Translations under genes and position numbers: made by a program
Notes under the pieces: generated by a model
What the model was told of the DNA's origin: nothing
Databases searched by the model: none
The model's input: only the letters and a program-made list of their open reading frames with translations
Shown: positions 35,273-43,416 of the stretch, piece by piece
How the letters are laid out: every line of letters starts with the position of its first letter
How positions within the stretch are numbered: position 1 is the first letter of the stretch
DNA from: Natronohydrobacter thiooxidans
GTDB taxonomy: Bacteria > Pseudomonadota > Alphaproteobacteria > Rhodobacterales > Rhodobacteraceae
Direction: 5' to 3'
DNA length: 64,000 nt
NCBI RefSeq assembly: GCF_001884735.1
Contig: NZ_MJAP01000034.1
Span: forward strand, 434,001 to 498,000

Positions 35273-35743
35273 ATGGCCAAGCTGATCCCGGTTCTGCTGA
35301 TCCTGCTGGGCCTTGGGCTGGGCACGGGCGCGGGGCTCTATCTGCGGCCCGCCCCCGAGGTCGGGGCCGAGGATGATGAACTGGCGTTGCCCCCCGCGCT
35401 GGCTGCGGATGAGATCCTGGGCACGCTGGAATTCGCCAATCAGTTCATGGTGCCGCTGGTGATCGAGGGGCGGATTGCCTTTGTGGTGGTGCTGAAACTG
35501 GCGCTGGAGATCCCGGAGACGCAGCGCGCCATGGTCGCGGCCAATATCCCGCGCCTGCGCGACAGGCTGCTGCAGGTGCTGTTCGACCATGCCAATTCGG
35601 GCGGGTTCGAGGGGATGTTCACCGATCACGACAAGATGGGCCCGCTGCGCCGCGCGCTGCTGGAGGCCGCGCAGCAGATGCTGGGGCGCGAGGCGGTGCG
35701 GGGGGTGCTGATCACGGATATGCTGCGGGTCGGCGCGTCGTGA
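35273..35743 (+). CDS. fliL: Flagellar basal body-associated protein FliL-like
   Basis: A 156-residue protein with one N-terminal membrane anchor (about residues 4-23) and a periplasmic domain matching the FliL pattern EFANQFMVPLVIEGRIAFVVVLKLALEI (about 53-80), followed by a helical C-terminus. FliL stabilises the stator around the motor. AGAAGGAGG precedes the ATG by about eight bases. It is the last gene of the flgB-fliL run. A diverged second copy of the last third of the gene lies downstream (35841-35907). Confidence 0.85.
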   Translation: MAKLIPVLLILLGLGLGTGAGLYLRPAPEVGAEDDELALPPALAADEILGTLEFANQFMVPLVIEGRIAFVVVLKLALEIPETQRAMVAANIPRLRDRLLQVLFDHANSGGFEGMFTDHDKMGPLRRALLEAAQQMLGREAVRGVLITDMLRVGAS

Positions 35744-36264
35744 TTTTGGCGCGCGCTGATGGGGGCGCGGTGTGATCCGGGGGGTATGGCCTCTCGCCCG
35801 TGCTGATGGGGGTCTGGTGCAGGATGCGCCCGGCTGTCTGGGGCCCTTGCGGCGCGCGCTGCCGGAGGCCGCGCAGCAGATGCTGGGGCGCGAGGCGGTG
35901 CGGGGGATCAACCGCGCGGCTGTGAGGCCATCGGTCGGATATGCTGGCGCGGTGAGTGATTTGCCGGTTTTTCTTGGGGGCCGCTGTCCGGCAATGCCCC
36001 TGACGGACTGTCGAACCTGACCGGTAAGGCAGCATATGCGGGCGGGAGAAAAGCCGCGCTGGGCCCGGTCGCGGGTGGGCGCTCCTGCCGGTTTGGGCTG
36101 GGCAGTTTACGCTGCGGCATAGTCCGACGGCATTGCGACCTGCGCCGGGCGCTGCACGGCGAAGCGCGAAGCGTCTTGTTCCCGCGCGGGGTGTCTCTGC
36201 ATGCCTCGGTAACTCGGAGATTGCTGCCATTGATCAATGCCATCGCTTCCGCCAAAGTCGGCGC
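35744..36264 (+). repeat. Degenerate duplicated segment after fliL (gene-free)
   Basis: The fliL 3' block at 35638-35704 recurs at 35841-35907 with one deletion and a few substitutions; the last 43 bases of the block are identical. The copies are about 203 bases apart, close to the 207-base unit of the flgB-flgC array. Near the end, 36126-36146 matches 30939-30959 of that array at 19 of 21 bases. A GCTGATGGGGG phrase also recurs at 35755 and 35802. No convincing gene lies here. Confidence 0.7.
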
Positions 36265-36834
36265 ATGCCAGCATCAAAGTCCAACTGGGTGTCCGACCTG
36301 CTACGAGCCGACCAGCTTCGCTGGCAGGCCCTGGGGATTGTTGAGGCGCTTGAGCTGCCGCAAGGCTGCATTGGTGCCGGATTCCTGCGCAACCTTGTCT
36401 GGGATCATCTTCACGGCGCTGCCTCCGATTGTCGTCGGGAAGATATTGATGTGCTGTTCTATGACCCCGCCACGACCGATCCCGCCTATGATGCGGAACT
36501 CGAAAGGGCGCTCCGCGCCTGCGCGCCCGGGCTGAACTGGTCGGTCAGGAATCAGGCCCGGATGCATCTGCGCAATCATGACGCGCCTTATATCTCGGTC
36601 GAGGATGCCATGCGTTTCTGGCCTGAAACCGCAACCGCCGTCGCGGCAGAGCGTTCGGGCAATGCCTGTATCCTTACCGCGCCATTTGGCCTTGATGATC
36701 TGAAAGGGCTGATCCTGCGGCCCAGCTCTGCCGCGCCGCATAAGCTGGCGGCCTTTCAGGCGCGCGTTCAGGCGAAGAACTGGCGCGGTCGATGGCCGAA
36801 GCTGCGGGTCATTGGTGTGAGCGACCACGCCTGA
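36265..36834 (+). CDS. Nucleotidyltransferase family protein (NTP_transf_6/DUF925-like)
   Basis: A 189-residue protein with the NTP_transf_6 family pattern: CIGAGFLRNLVWDHLHG (about residues 32-48), EDIDVLFYDP (56-65) with the Asp-x-Asp-like metal-binding strand, NWSVRNQARMHLRNHDAPY (about 92-110), SVEDAMRFWPETATAVA, and LTAPFGLDDLKGLILRP. The family is predicted to transfer nucleotides to an unknown acceptor. The frame is open from 36133, but that part overlaps the degenerate fliL segment; the ATG at 36265 is my choice, with low certainty. Not a flagellar gene by content. Confidence 0.82.
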   Translation: MPASKSNWVSDLLRADQLRWQALGIVEALELPQGCIGAGFLRNLVWDHLHGAASDCRREDIDVLFYDPATTDPAYDAELERALRACAPGLNWSVRNQARMHLRNHDAPYISVEDAMRFWPETATAVAAERSGNACILTAPFGLDDLKGLILRPSSAAPHKLAAFQARVQAKNWRGRWPKLRVIGVSDHA

Positions 36835-36909
36835 CAGGCGATCCGGCTCGGGGCTTGACCTTGGGCGGGGGCTGGCGCAGCTTGTGGGTTCGCGATGACA
36901 GGAGTTCCC

Positions 36910-38190
36910 ATGCCCCATGATGCCGCCCGACCCGCCAGTGACAGAAGTGACGCGGCTGCGCTGGACCCGCAATTTCTGGACCGTCTGGCGGAACTGGCGG
37001 TGCGCACCGGGCTGAACCTGCAGCCGGGGCAGGATCTGGTGATGACGACGCCGGTTGCCGCCTTGCCGCTGGCGCGGGCGATTGCGCGCGCGGCGTATCG
37101 TGCGGGGGGCGGGCTGGTGACACCGATCATCAGCGACCGCGACATGACGCTGGCGCGGTTTGAACAGGGCGCAGAGGCGAGTTTTGACCGCGCGCCGGGC
37201 TGGCTCTATGAGGGGATGGCCAAGGCGTTCGAGGGCGGCGCGGCGCGGCTGGCGCTGGTGGGCGAAGACCCGATGCTGCTGGCCGGGCAGGATGCCGCGC
37301 GTGTGGGCCGGGCCAATCGCGCCAATGCACTGGCCTACCGTCCGGCGCTGGCGGCGATTGCGGGGTTTCATATCAACTGGTCGATCATTTCCTGCCCGAC
37401 GCCGGATTGGGCGGGGCGGATGTTCCCGGACCTGCCGCCCGCGCAGGCTTTGGAGCAACTGACCGAGGCGATTGCGCTGACCGCGCGGCTGGACCGGCCC
37501 GATCCGGTGGCGGCCTGGGCCGAACACAATGCGGCCTTGGCGCGGCGCTGCGCGATGCTGAATGCGGCGCGGTTCGATGCGCTGCAGTTCCGCGCGCCGG
37601 GCACGGATCTGAGGGTCGGGCTGGCCGAGGGGCATTTCTGGCAAGGGGGCGCTTCCGAGGCGCGCAATGGCGTGCGCTGCAATCCGAATATCCCGACGGA
37701 AGAGGTGTTTACCACGCCGCATGCGGGCCGGGTCGAGGGCCATGTGCGCGCGACGAAGCCTCTGTCGCACCAAGGCAGCCTGCTGGAAGAGATCGAGATG
37801 GAGTTCAAGGACGGGCGCGCGGTGGCGGCGCGCGCGGCGCGCGGGCAGGATGTTTTGCGCGAGATGCTGGCCACGGATGAAGGCGCCGCGCGTCTGGGCG
37901 AAGTGGCGCTGGTGCCGCATGGATCGCCGGTGTCGCAGACCGGGCATCTCTATTTCAACACGCTGTTTGACGAAAATGCGGCCTCGCATATCGCGATGGG
38001 GCAATGCTATGCGTCCTGCCTTGAAGGAGGCGAGGGGCTGTCGCCGGAAGAGATTGCCGCGCGCGGGGGCAATGAGAGCCTGATCCATGTGGATTGGATG
38101 ATCGGGTCGGAGCGCATGGATGTGGACGGGCTGAAGGACGGCGCGGAGCCGGTCGCGCTGATGCGTCAGGGGGAATGGGTGACGCGCTGA
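36910..38190 (+). CDS. M29 family metallo-aminopeptidase
   Basis: A 426-residue aminopeptidase of the AmpS/PepS/thermophilic M29 type. The metal-binding and dimer segments are visible: CNPNIPTEEVFTTPHAGRVE near residue 257, HLYFNTLFDENAASHIAMGQ near 345 and ESLIHVDWMIGSERMDVDG near 394, supplying the Glu, His and Asp ligands of a two-metal site. The ATG at 36910 has CAGGAG five bases upstream; an ATG at 36895 is less likely. Its last 25 bases overlap the 3' end of the opposite-strand FliJ-like gene. Confidence 0.92.
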   Translation: MPHDAARPASDRSDAAALDPQFLDRLAELAVRTGLNLQPGQDLVMTTPVAALPLARAIARAAYRAGGGLVTPIISDRDMTLARFEQGAEASFDRAPGWLYEGMAKAFEGGAARLALVGEDPMLLAGQDAARVGRANRANALAYRPALAAIAGFHINWSIISCPTPDWAGRMFPDLPPAQALEQLTEAIALTARLDRPDPVAAWAEHNAALARRCAMLNAARFDALQFRAPGTDLRVGLAEGHFWQGGASEARNGVRCNPNIPTEEVFTTPHAGRVEGHVRATKPLSHQGSLLEEIEMEFKDGRAVAARAARGQDVLREMLATDEGAARLGEVALVPHGSPVSQTGHLYFNTLFDENAASHIAMGQCYASCLEGGEGLSPEEIAARGGNESLIHVDWMIGSERMDVDGLKDGAEPVALMRQGEWVTR

Positions 38191-38519
38191 GAGCGGCGCG
38201 CGGCGAGCGTGGCCAGTGCCTGCGCACGACCGAAACTGCGCGCGGTGCGGGCGCGTTGGTCGAGCATAAGGGCGGTTTGCTGCGCGAGGGTGATGTTCAG
38301 GCTTAGCCGCTGCTGCGTGGCCCATGCGAGATGCGCCTGCCGCGCGGCGAAAAGCGCGGGGTCTTCGGCCAGCGGCAGGGGCCGGGTCAGTTTTTCCAGC
38401 CTTGCGCGGCTCTCGTCGCGGGCGGCGGCGAGTTTTTTCAGCCGCGCCATGTCGTGATCGCGCTTCAGCTCGGCCAGAATTTTCAGCCGGTGCAGGCGGG
38501 TTTTTTCGTTCAGCGCCAT
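38166..38519 (-). CDS. Small coiled-coil protein downstream of flhB, FliJ-like candidate
   Basis: A 117-residue, highly charged, Arg/Ala/Leu-rich protein predicted to be one long coiled coil (residues 10-110) and lacking cysteine, signal and membrane segments. It overlaps the flhB 3' end by ten bases on the same strand, so it belongs to the flhA-fliR-flhB transcript. Size, helix content and position suggest a FliJ-type export chaperone or ATPase stalk, but there is no diagnostic motif and I would not give it the name. Confidence 0.6.
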   Translation of the reverse strand: MALNEKTRLHRLKILAELKRDHDMARLKKLAAARDESRARLEKLTRPLPLAEDPALFAARQAHLAWATQQRLSLNITLAQQTALMLDQRARTARSFGRAQALATLAARRSQRVTHSP

Positions 38520-39598
38520 GGCGATTTCCGGGCCTTGGCGCGCATGGCTTCGGCGAAACGGATCGCGGTGGCGACAGCGGCGAAGTGATCGGGGCGGATT
38601 TCCTGCCCGATTTCGACCGTGGCATGCAGCGCGCGGGCGGTGGGCGGGTCGGAATGGACCGGCACGCCTGCGGCTTCGGCGCGTTCGCGGATGCGGGCGG
38701 CGATCTCATCGACGCCCTTGGCCACGCAAATGGGTGCGCCCGGGTCGGTGGGCGACCATTTCAGCGCGACGGCGTAATGGGTGGGGTTGACGATCACCAC
38801 AGCGGCTTGCGGCACATCGGCGAGCATCTGGCTGGTGGCGATCTCGCGCCCGCGCCTGCGGCGTTCGCCCTTGGCATGGGGGTCGCCCTCGGATTGTTTC
38901 ATCTCGTCGCGCATCTCTTTATGCGACATGCGGTTCTTGCGCAGATGCTCGGCGCGTTGCCAGAAGAAATCGATCGCGCCGATGACCAGATTGACGGTGA
39001 AGACCAGCGCGAGGAAGCTGACGACCAGCCCCATGAGTTCGCGCGCGGCGAGCGCCGGGGTGAGATGCATGGTCAGCAGGATCACCGGCAGATGGTGCAT
39101 CAGGAAGAGCCAGAGCACGGTCGAGATCACGCCAAGCTTGACCGCGCTTTTGGCGAATTCAAAGAGGCCATTGCGGCCGAATTTGTTCCTGGCGTTGCTG
39201 ACCGGGTTCAGGCGCGAGGTCTTGGGCAGGAGTTTTTCAGGCGCGAAGATCACCGCGCGCTGGGCGAAAAGCGCGGCCCAGACCATGAGGAAGGGCAGCA
39301 GCACCAGCGGCAGGAGCGCGAGCGCGACATTGCCGATCAGCCCGCCGGTGAGGGGGCGGGCATGGGCGGTCATGAGGGAAGCGAGCGTGTCGGATTGCGC
39401 AAAGAGTGTCATGCCGGTATCGCCCAGCCGGGTCAGCGAGATCTGGCCTGCGGCAAGGGCGGCGATGAGCAGGCCCAGATAGGCGGCAGCGGTGTTGATA
39501 TCGGTCGAGCGCGGCACTTCGCCCTTGCGGCGCTGTTCGTCGAGCTTGCGCTCGGTGGGCTCAAACTCCTTCTCGCTGCTCTGGTCTTCGGTGCTCAT
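38510..39598 (-). CDS. flhB: Flagellar export switch protein FlhB
   Basis: A 362-residue export-gate protein: acidic/basic N-terminus EFEPTERKLDEQRRKGEVPRS, four membrane helices between about residues 35 and 205, and a cytoplasmic domain with the self-cleavage motif NPTH in VVIVNPTHYAVALKW (about 265). Cleavage there switches export from rod/hook to filament substrates. The ATG at 39598 overlaps the fliR stop by four bases. The order flhA-fliR-flhB, all overlapping, indicates tight coupling. Confidence 0.95.
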   Translation of the reverse strand: MSTEDQSSEKEFEPTERKLDEQRRKGEVPRSTDINTAAAYLGLLIAALAAGQISLTRLGDTGMTLFAQSDTLASLMTAHARPLTGGLIGNVALALLPLVLLPFLMVWAALFAQRAVIFAPEKLLPKTSRLNPVSNARNKFGRNGLFEFAKSAVKLGVISTVLWLFLMHHLPVILLTMHLTPALAARELMGLVVSFLALVFTVNLVIGAIDFFWQRAEHLRKNRMSHKEMRDEMKQSEGDPHAKGERRRRGREIATSQMLADVPQAAVVIVNPTHYAVALKWSPTDPGAPICVAKGVDEIAARIRERAEAAGVPVHSDPPTARALHATVEIGQEIRPDHFAAVATAIRFAEAMRAKARKSPWR

Positions 39599-40374
39599 GG
39601 CAGGGGCCGGGTGGGGTCGATGAGGAAGCCGCGGAAGCTTTCGTGCCAGATGGGCAGGATCAGGGGGGCGGTGAGCATGAGGACCGCGAGCCCGGCCCAT
39701 GTGATTGCGGGGGCACCCACGAAGGCGACCATGAGTTGCGGCATGGCCTTGTTGATCGCGCCGAGGGCGACATAGAAGAGGAGCGACAGGATCACGAAGG
39801 GCATGGCGAGGGTAAAGGCCAGCGTGAAGGCGCGGGCGGTCTGCGCCAGCCCCCAGTCGCCGAGGCTGGCCGCATCAGGGAAGCGGGCGGGCGGAAAGAT
39901 GCTGTAGGACAGAAGGATCAGTTCCGCGACGGCGACATGCAGATCGGCGGTGACGGCAAGCGCCAGCCCGGCCATGACGAGGATCTGCGCCATGGCGGGT
40001 TGCGGATCGACGCCCGCGCCGCCGAAGAATTGCGACAGCGACGTGGCCTGTGCGGCGATGGTGCCCGCGATCTGCAGTGCCATGGTGAAAAGCCGCAGGC
40101 CCATGCCGAGGGCGAGGCCCGCCGCGGCCTCGGCGGTGATGAGTTCCAGCAGCGGGCCGGGGGCCGTGGGCGCAGGCGGCATGACAGGGGCGAGCGCGGG
40201 GGCGGTGATGGCGGTGAAGGCGAGGGTGAGGCCAAGGCGGATGCGGACCGGCACGACCTGTTCGCCAAAGGCGGGGAGAAGCGCCATCATCGCGCCGATG
40301 CGGATGAAAGTGCCGAAGCTAAGCGCGAAGAGATCGGCGAGATCGCTTTGCAGGGTGAGGAGATCGGGGATCAT
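39595..40374 (-). CDS. fliR: Flagellar export apparatus protein FliR
   Basis: A 259-residue membrane protein with about six hydrophobic helices and FliR features such as RIGAMMALLPAFGEQVVPVRIRLG near residue 22 and FFGGAGVDPQPAMAQ near 125. It forms part of the export channel with FliP and FliQ. It overlaps flhA upstream by four bases and flhB downstream by four bases. The frame extends upstream inside flhA, but the ATG at 40374 gives the usual N-terminus. Confidence 0.94.
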   Translation of the reverse strand: MIPDLLTLQSDLADLFALSFGTFIRIGAMMALLPAFGEQVVPVRIRLGLTLAFTAITAPALAPVMPPAPTAPGPLLELITAEAAAGLALGMGLRLFTMALQIAGTIAAQATSLSQFFGGAGVDPQPAMAQILVMAGLALAVTADLHVAVAELILLSYSIFPPARFPDAASLGDWGLAQTARAFTLAFTLAMPFVILSLLFYVALGAINKAMPQLMVAFVGAPAITWAGLAVLMLTAPLILPIWHESFRGFLIDPTRPLP

Positions 40375-42458
40375 GGCGCGATGGTCCCGACAAGGGCGGG
40401 GCGGGCCTCCAGCCCGATTTCCTCGTAAGAGAGGACGGCGGCGGCGAGGCCCTTGGCGGCCATGACCGTGCGCAGGAAGCGGCGGCGGCGGGCCGAGGTG
40501 ACCAGCGCGGGGGTGATGCCTGATCGGGTCAGATCGGCGAGTTTCTGGGCGATGCGCTCGGTCAGGCGGGCGAAATCTTCGGGCGGCAGGGCGATATCGG
40601 TGGCGCCATAATCGCCGGAAAGCTGATAGGTCGAGAAGATCTCTTCCCAATCGGGGTCGAGCTGCAGGAGCGGCAGGGTGCCATCGGCGCGTTTGAGCGG
40701 CGCCACAAGCTGGAAGCCAAGGCGCTGGCGGACATGTTCGCAGACCGCTTCGGGGCCTTGCAGGAGCGCGCGGACCTCGGACATGGATTCGAGGATCAGG
40801 GGGAGGTTGCGGATCGAGACACGCTCTTCCAGCAAGAGCCGCAGCACACCGAGCAGCAGTTCAACCGGCACCTTGTCGGGGATGAGGTCGGAAAGCAGGC
40901 GTTTGTTGGCCTCGGCCCGGGTGCTGTCGGAGAGGCTGGTCATCTCATCCAGCAGCCGGTGCAGGCTTTTGAAGGTGAGGAGCCGGGCGAAATTGGCTTT
41001 GAGCACTTCGAGGAGATGCGTGGCCAGCACTTCGGTCGGGCTGACCACGGTCGAGCCTGCAAGCGCTGCCTCTTCCTGCAGCGCGGGGTCGATCCAGCGG
41101 GCGGGGGCCTGATAGACCGGTTCCTTCACATCCTCGCCGATGATGGTGAATGTGGCGTCATCCTGCACCAGTGCGAGCATCTTGTCGGGGCGGATGGTGT
41201 CGCGGGCCTGTTCGACGCCGTGGATCAGGATGGCGTAGCTGCCTTGCGGCAGGGCGGCGTCATCGGTGAGGCGGATCTCGGGCAGGATCAGGCCGAATTC
41301 GCGGGCGATATGGGCGCGGATCGAGGTGATGCGGGCATCGAGCCCGAGCGCCGGGTCGAGCACCATCGGCACCAGATCGGGGGCGAATTTGACGTGGATC
41401 TCATCGAGGTCGAGGACATCGCCCATGCCCCGGCGCGGGGGATCGGGCATGGTGTCGGGGGGCGCCGCTGACTGTGCGCGCTGCGCTTCGGCGTGGCGGC
41501 GGGCGAGCCATGCCAGCCCGATCAGAAGGGCGGAACCGGCGAGGAAGGGCGCGAAGGGCAGGCCGGGGATGAAAGCGAAAATCGCCATCAACAGGCCCAC
41601 GGTCGCCAGCGCTGAAGGGTAGCGGCCAAGCTGGTCGAAAAGCTGGATATCGGTCGCGCCATTCGCCCCCCCGCGCGCGAGCAGGAGGGCCGCGGCAATC
41701 GAGATGATCACGGCGGGGATCTGGCTGACCAGACCATCGCCCACGGTCAGGATGGCATAGGTCTCGAACGCGGCCGAAAGGGTCATGCCATGCATCATCG
41801 TGCCGTTGATCAGCCCCATGACGATGTTCAGAAGCGTGATCAGCAGGCCCGCAATCGCATCGCCCTTGACGAATTTCGAGGCACCATCGAGCGAGCCGTA
41901 GAAATTCGTCTCGGCCTGTTCGGTCTCGCGGCGGCGCTTGGCTTCCTGATGGTCGATGGCGCCTGCCGACATGTCGCTGTCGATGGCCAGCTGTTTGCCG
42001 GGCATGCCGTCGAGGGCGAAACGCGCGCCGACTTCGGCCATGCGGCCCGCGCCCTTGGTGATGACGATGAAATTGACGATCAAGAGGACCAGGAAGATCA
42101 CCACGCCCAGAAAGATCGAGCCGGACATGACGAAACTGGCGAAACCCTGAATCACGCCGCCTGCGGCATGGGTGCCGGTATGGCCTTCGCCGATGATGAG
42201 TTTCGTGGAGGAGACATTGAGCGAAAGCCGCAGCATGAGGGACGCCAGCAGCACGGTCGGGAAGATCGAGAAATCGAGCGGGCGCTGGATGAAGAGGGTT
42301 ACGGTGAACATGAGGATCGCCAGCGCGAAGCTGGCGGCGAGGCCGAGATCCAGGAGCCATGCCGGGATCGGCAGGATCATCATGCCGATCACCGCCATCA
42401 GCGCGAGGGCAAGCAGGATCGTGGGGCTGAACAGCGTCTGCGGCGTGAGTTTGATCAT
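40371..42458 (-). CDS. flhA: Flagellar export gate protein FlhA
   Basis: A 695-residue protein: an N-terminal membrane half with about eight helices containing the conserved FHIPEP-type loop region (MAEVGARFALDGMPGKQLAID, about residues 145-165), and a cytoplasmic C-domain ending near SYEEIGLEARPALVGTIAP that docks chaperone-substrate complexes. The ATG at 42458 (MIKLTPQTLF) is chosen over an open extension into the next gene. It begins in the last four bases of the lytic transglycosylase gene. Confidence 0.96.
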   Translation of the reverse strand: MIKLTPQTLFSPTILLALALMAVIGMMILPIPAWLLDLGLAASFALAILMFTVTLFIQRPLDFSIFPTVLLASLMLRLSLNVSSTKLIIGEGHTGTHAAGGVIQGFASFVMSGSIFLGVVIFLVLLIVNFIVITKGAGRMAEVGARFALDGMPGKQLAIDSDMSAGAIDHQEAKRRRETEQAETNFYGSLDGASKFVKGDAIAGLLITLLNIVMGLINGTMMHGMTLSAAFETYAILTVGDGLVSQIPAVIISIAAALLLARGGANGATDIQLFDQLGRYPSALATVGLLMAIFAFIPGLPFAPFLAGSALLIGLAWLARRHAEAQRAQSAAPPDTMPDPPRRGMGDVLDLDEIHVKFAPDLVPMVLDPALGLDARITSIRAHIAREFGLILPEIRLTDDAALPQGSYAILIHGVEQARDTIRPDKMLALVQDDATFTIIGEDVKEPVYQAPARWIDPALQEEAALAGSTVVSPTEVLATHLLEVLKANFARLLTFKSLHRLLDEMTSLSDSTRAEANKRLLSDLIPDKVPVELLLGVLRLLLEERVSIRNLPLILESMSEVRALLQGPEAVCEHVRQRLGFQLVAPLKRADGTLPLLQLDPDWEEIFSTYQLSGDYGATDIALPPEDFARLTERIAQKLADLTRSGITPALVTSARRRRFLRTVMAAKGLAAAVLSYEEIGLEARPALVGTIAP

Positions 42459-43168
42459 TGGCTGGCGCTGAGCCGGATCAGGGGTTGGGCGGCGCTGGTG
42501 GCGATGGGCACGAGCGAGCCCATGCGCTGCGCGCCGCCCGGTTGCAGCAGGCTGTAGCGGTTCTCGCGGATGGCGGCGATTTGCGGGGTTTCGGGGGCGC
42601 TGCTGCCGCGCAGGGCGCGGAAACGGGTGATATAGCGCGCGGCCAGTGTGGGGGTGGCAGAGTGATAGGCGCCGGCTGCGGCCTCCCACGAGCCGAGACG
42701 GGCATGGTGCCGACGCAGCAGGCGGGCGGCGTAATCGGCGTTTGTCTCGGGGTCGATCATCGCGTCGAGCGTGGCGAAGTTATGGCCATGCCAGTGGTAA
42801 TTGACCTGAAAACAGCCAAGGTCGATATTGTGGCGGCCCTGATCGATCTGGGCGCGGGCGAGGGACAGGGCGGCAGTGCGGCTGTAAGGCCAGAAACCCG
42901 GCCCGCCCATATTGAGCGCCCATGGCCAGGGCTCCATCCGGCCATTCCGGCGGCGTCCGGTTTCGGTGAGGGTGATGGCGCGCAGCACATCGAGCGGCAC
43001 GCCATGGCGCTGGGCGGCGTTGCGGGCAGCGATGTCGCAAAGCTGTGCGGGATTGGCGGCGCGTATCAGCGAGGGCCAGAGCAGGATTGCGGCGATGATG
43101 CCTGCTGCCGCACCAAGGCACATATATTGCGCCCATTTGCGTCCGCGATTGCCCTGTAGTCCCGCCAC
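42455..43168 (-). CDS. Lytic transglycosylase-like protein coupled to flhA
   Basis: An SLT-type muramidase of about 237 residues with an N-terminal hydrophobic signal or anchor (CLGAAAGIIAAILLWPSLIRA). The catalytic-Glu segment AITLTETGRRRNG lies shortly after, followed by ALNMGGPGFW and the GCFQVNYHWHG motif, and then an AYHSATP-type substrate motif: the standard goose-type/SLT order. The start is uncertain: GTG at 43168 has AGGGGGG six bases upstream; ATG at 43123 is the alternative. It overlaps flhA by four bases, so it is probably a dedicated flagellar wall-opening enzyme like SltF of Rhodobacter, though the identity is not proven. Confidence 0.82.
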   Translation of the reverse strand: MAGLQGNRGRKWAQYMCLGAAAGIIAAILLWPSLIRAANPAQLCDIAARNAAQRHGVPLDVLRAITLTETGRRRNGRMEPWPWALNMGGPGFWPYSRTAALSLARAQIDQGRHNIDLGCFQVNYHWHGHNFATLDAMIDPETNADYAARLLRRHHARLGSWEAAAGAYHSATPTLAARYITRFRALRGSSAPETPQIAAIRENRYSLLQPGGAQRMGSLVPIATSAAQPLIRLSASQ

Positions 43169-43322
43169 GCGCGCCCCCCTGGTGCTGCCGGGGCATCCCT
43201 TCTGGAATGCCGCGCCTGCTATTGGGCCTGATTCTGATTGAGATTTGGTAAGCGCGGGCGGCGGGGCGGGTTTGACATCGGCTTGGGCCGGGTCCGGGGG
43301 CGTGCGGCCTGGCGCGGTCAGA

Positions 43323-43387
43323 AGCGCCCGCTCACGGCCCGCCCACCCCCCCATGCCATTCGCGGGCGCTGCCCGGCGAAGCCGGGC
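43323..43387 (-). repeat. Structured dispersed element, copy C
   Basis: Outer arms 43323-43331 and 43362-43370; TC/TC tandem; inner arms ACGGC (43334-43338) and GCCAT (43355-43359), which as minus-strand RNA gives one U.G wobble but as plus-strand RNA an A.C mismatch. The second hairpin is GCCCGGC (43371-43377) / GCCGGGC (43381-43387). On the minus strand it follows the flippase stop by 29 bases. Confidence 0.85.
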
Positions 43388-43416
43388 GGTTTTGTCCGGG
43401 GAGTGGGCGCGCAGGA

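Noticed and set aside
36301..38709. An 802-codon minus-strand open frame
   Set aside because: Antisense to the nucleotidyltransferase and M29 genes; composition is Arg/Pro-rich and without family features.
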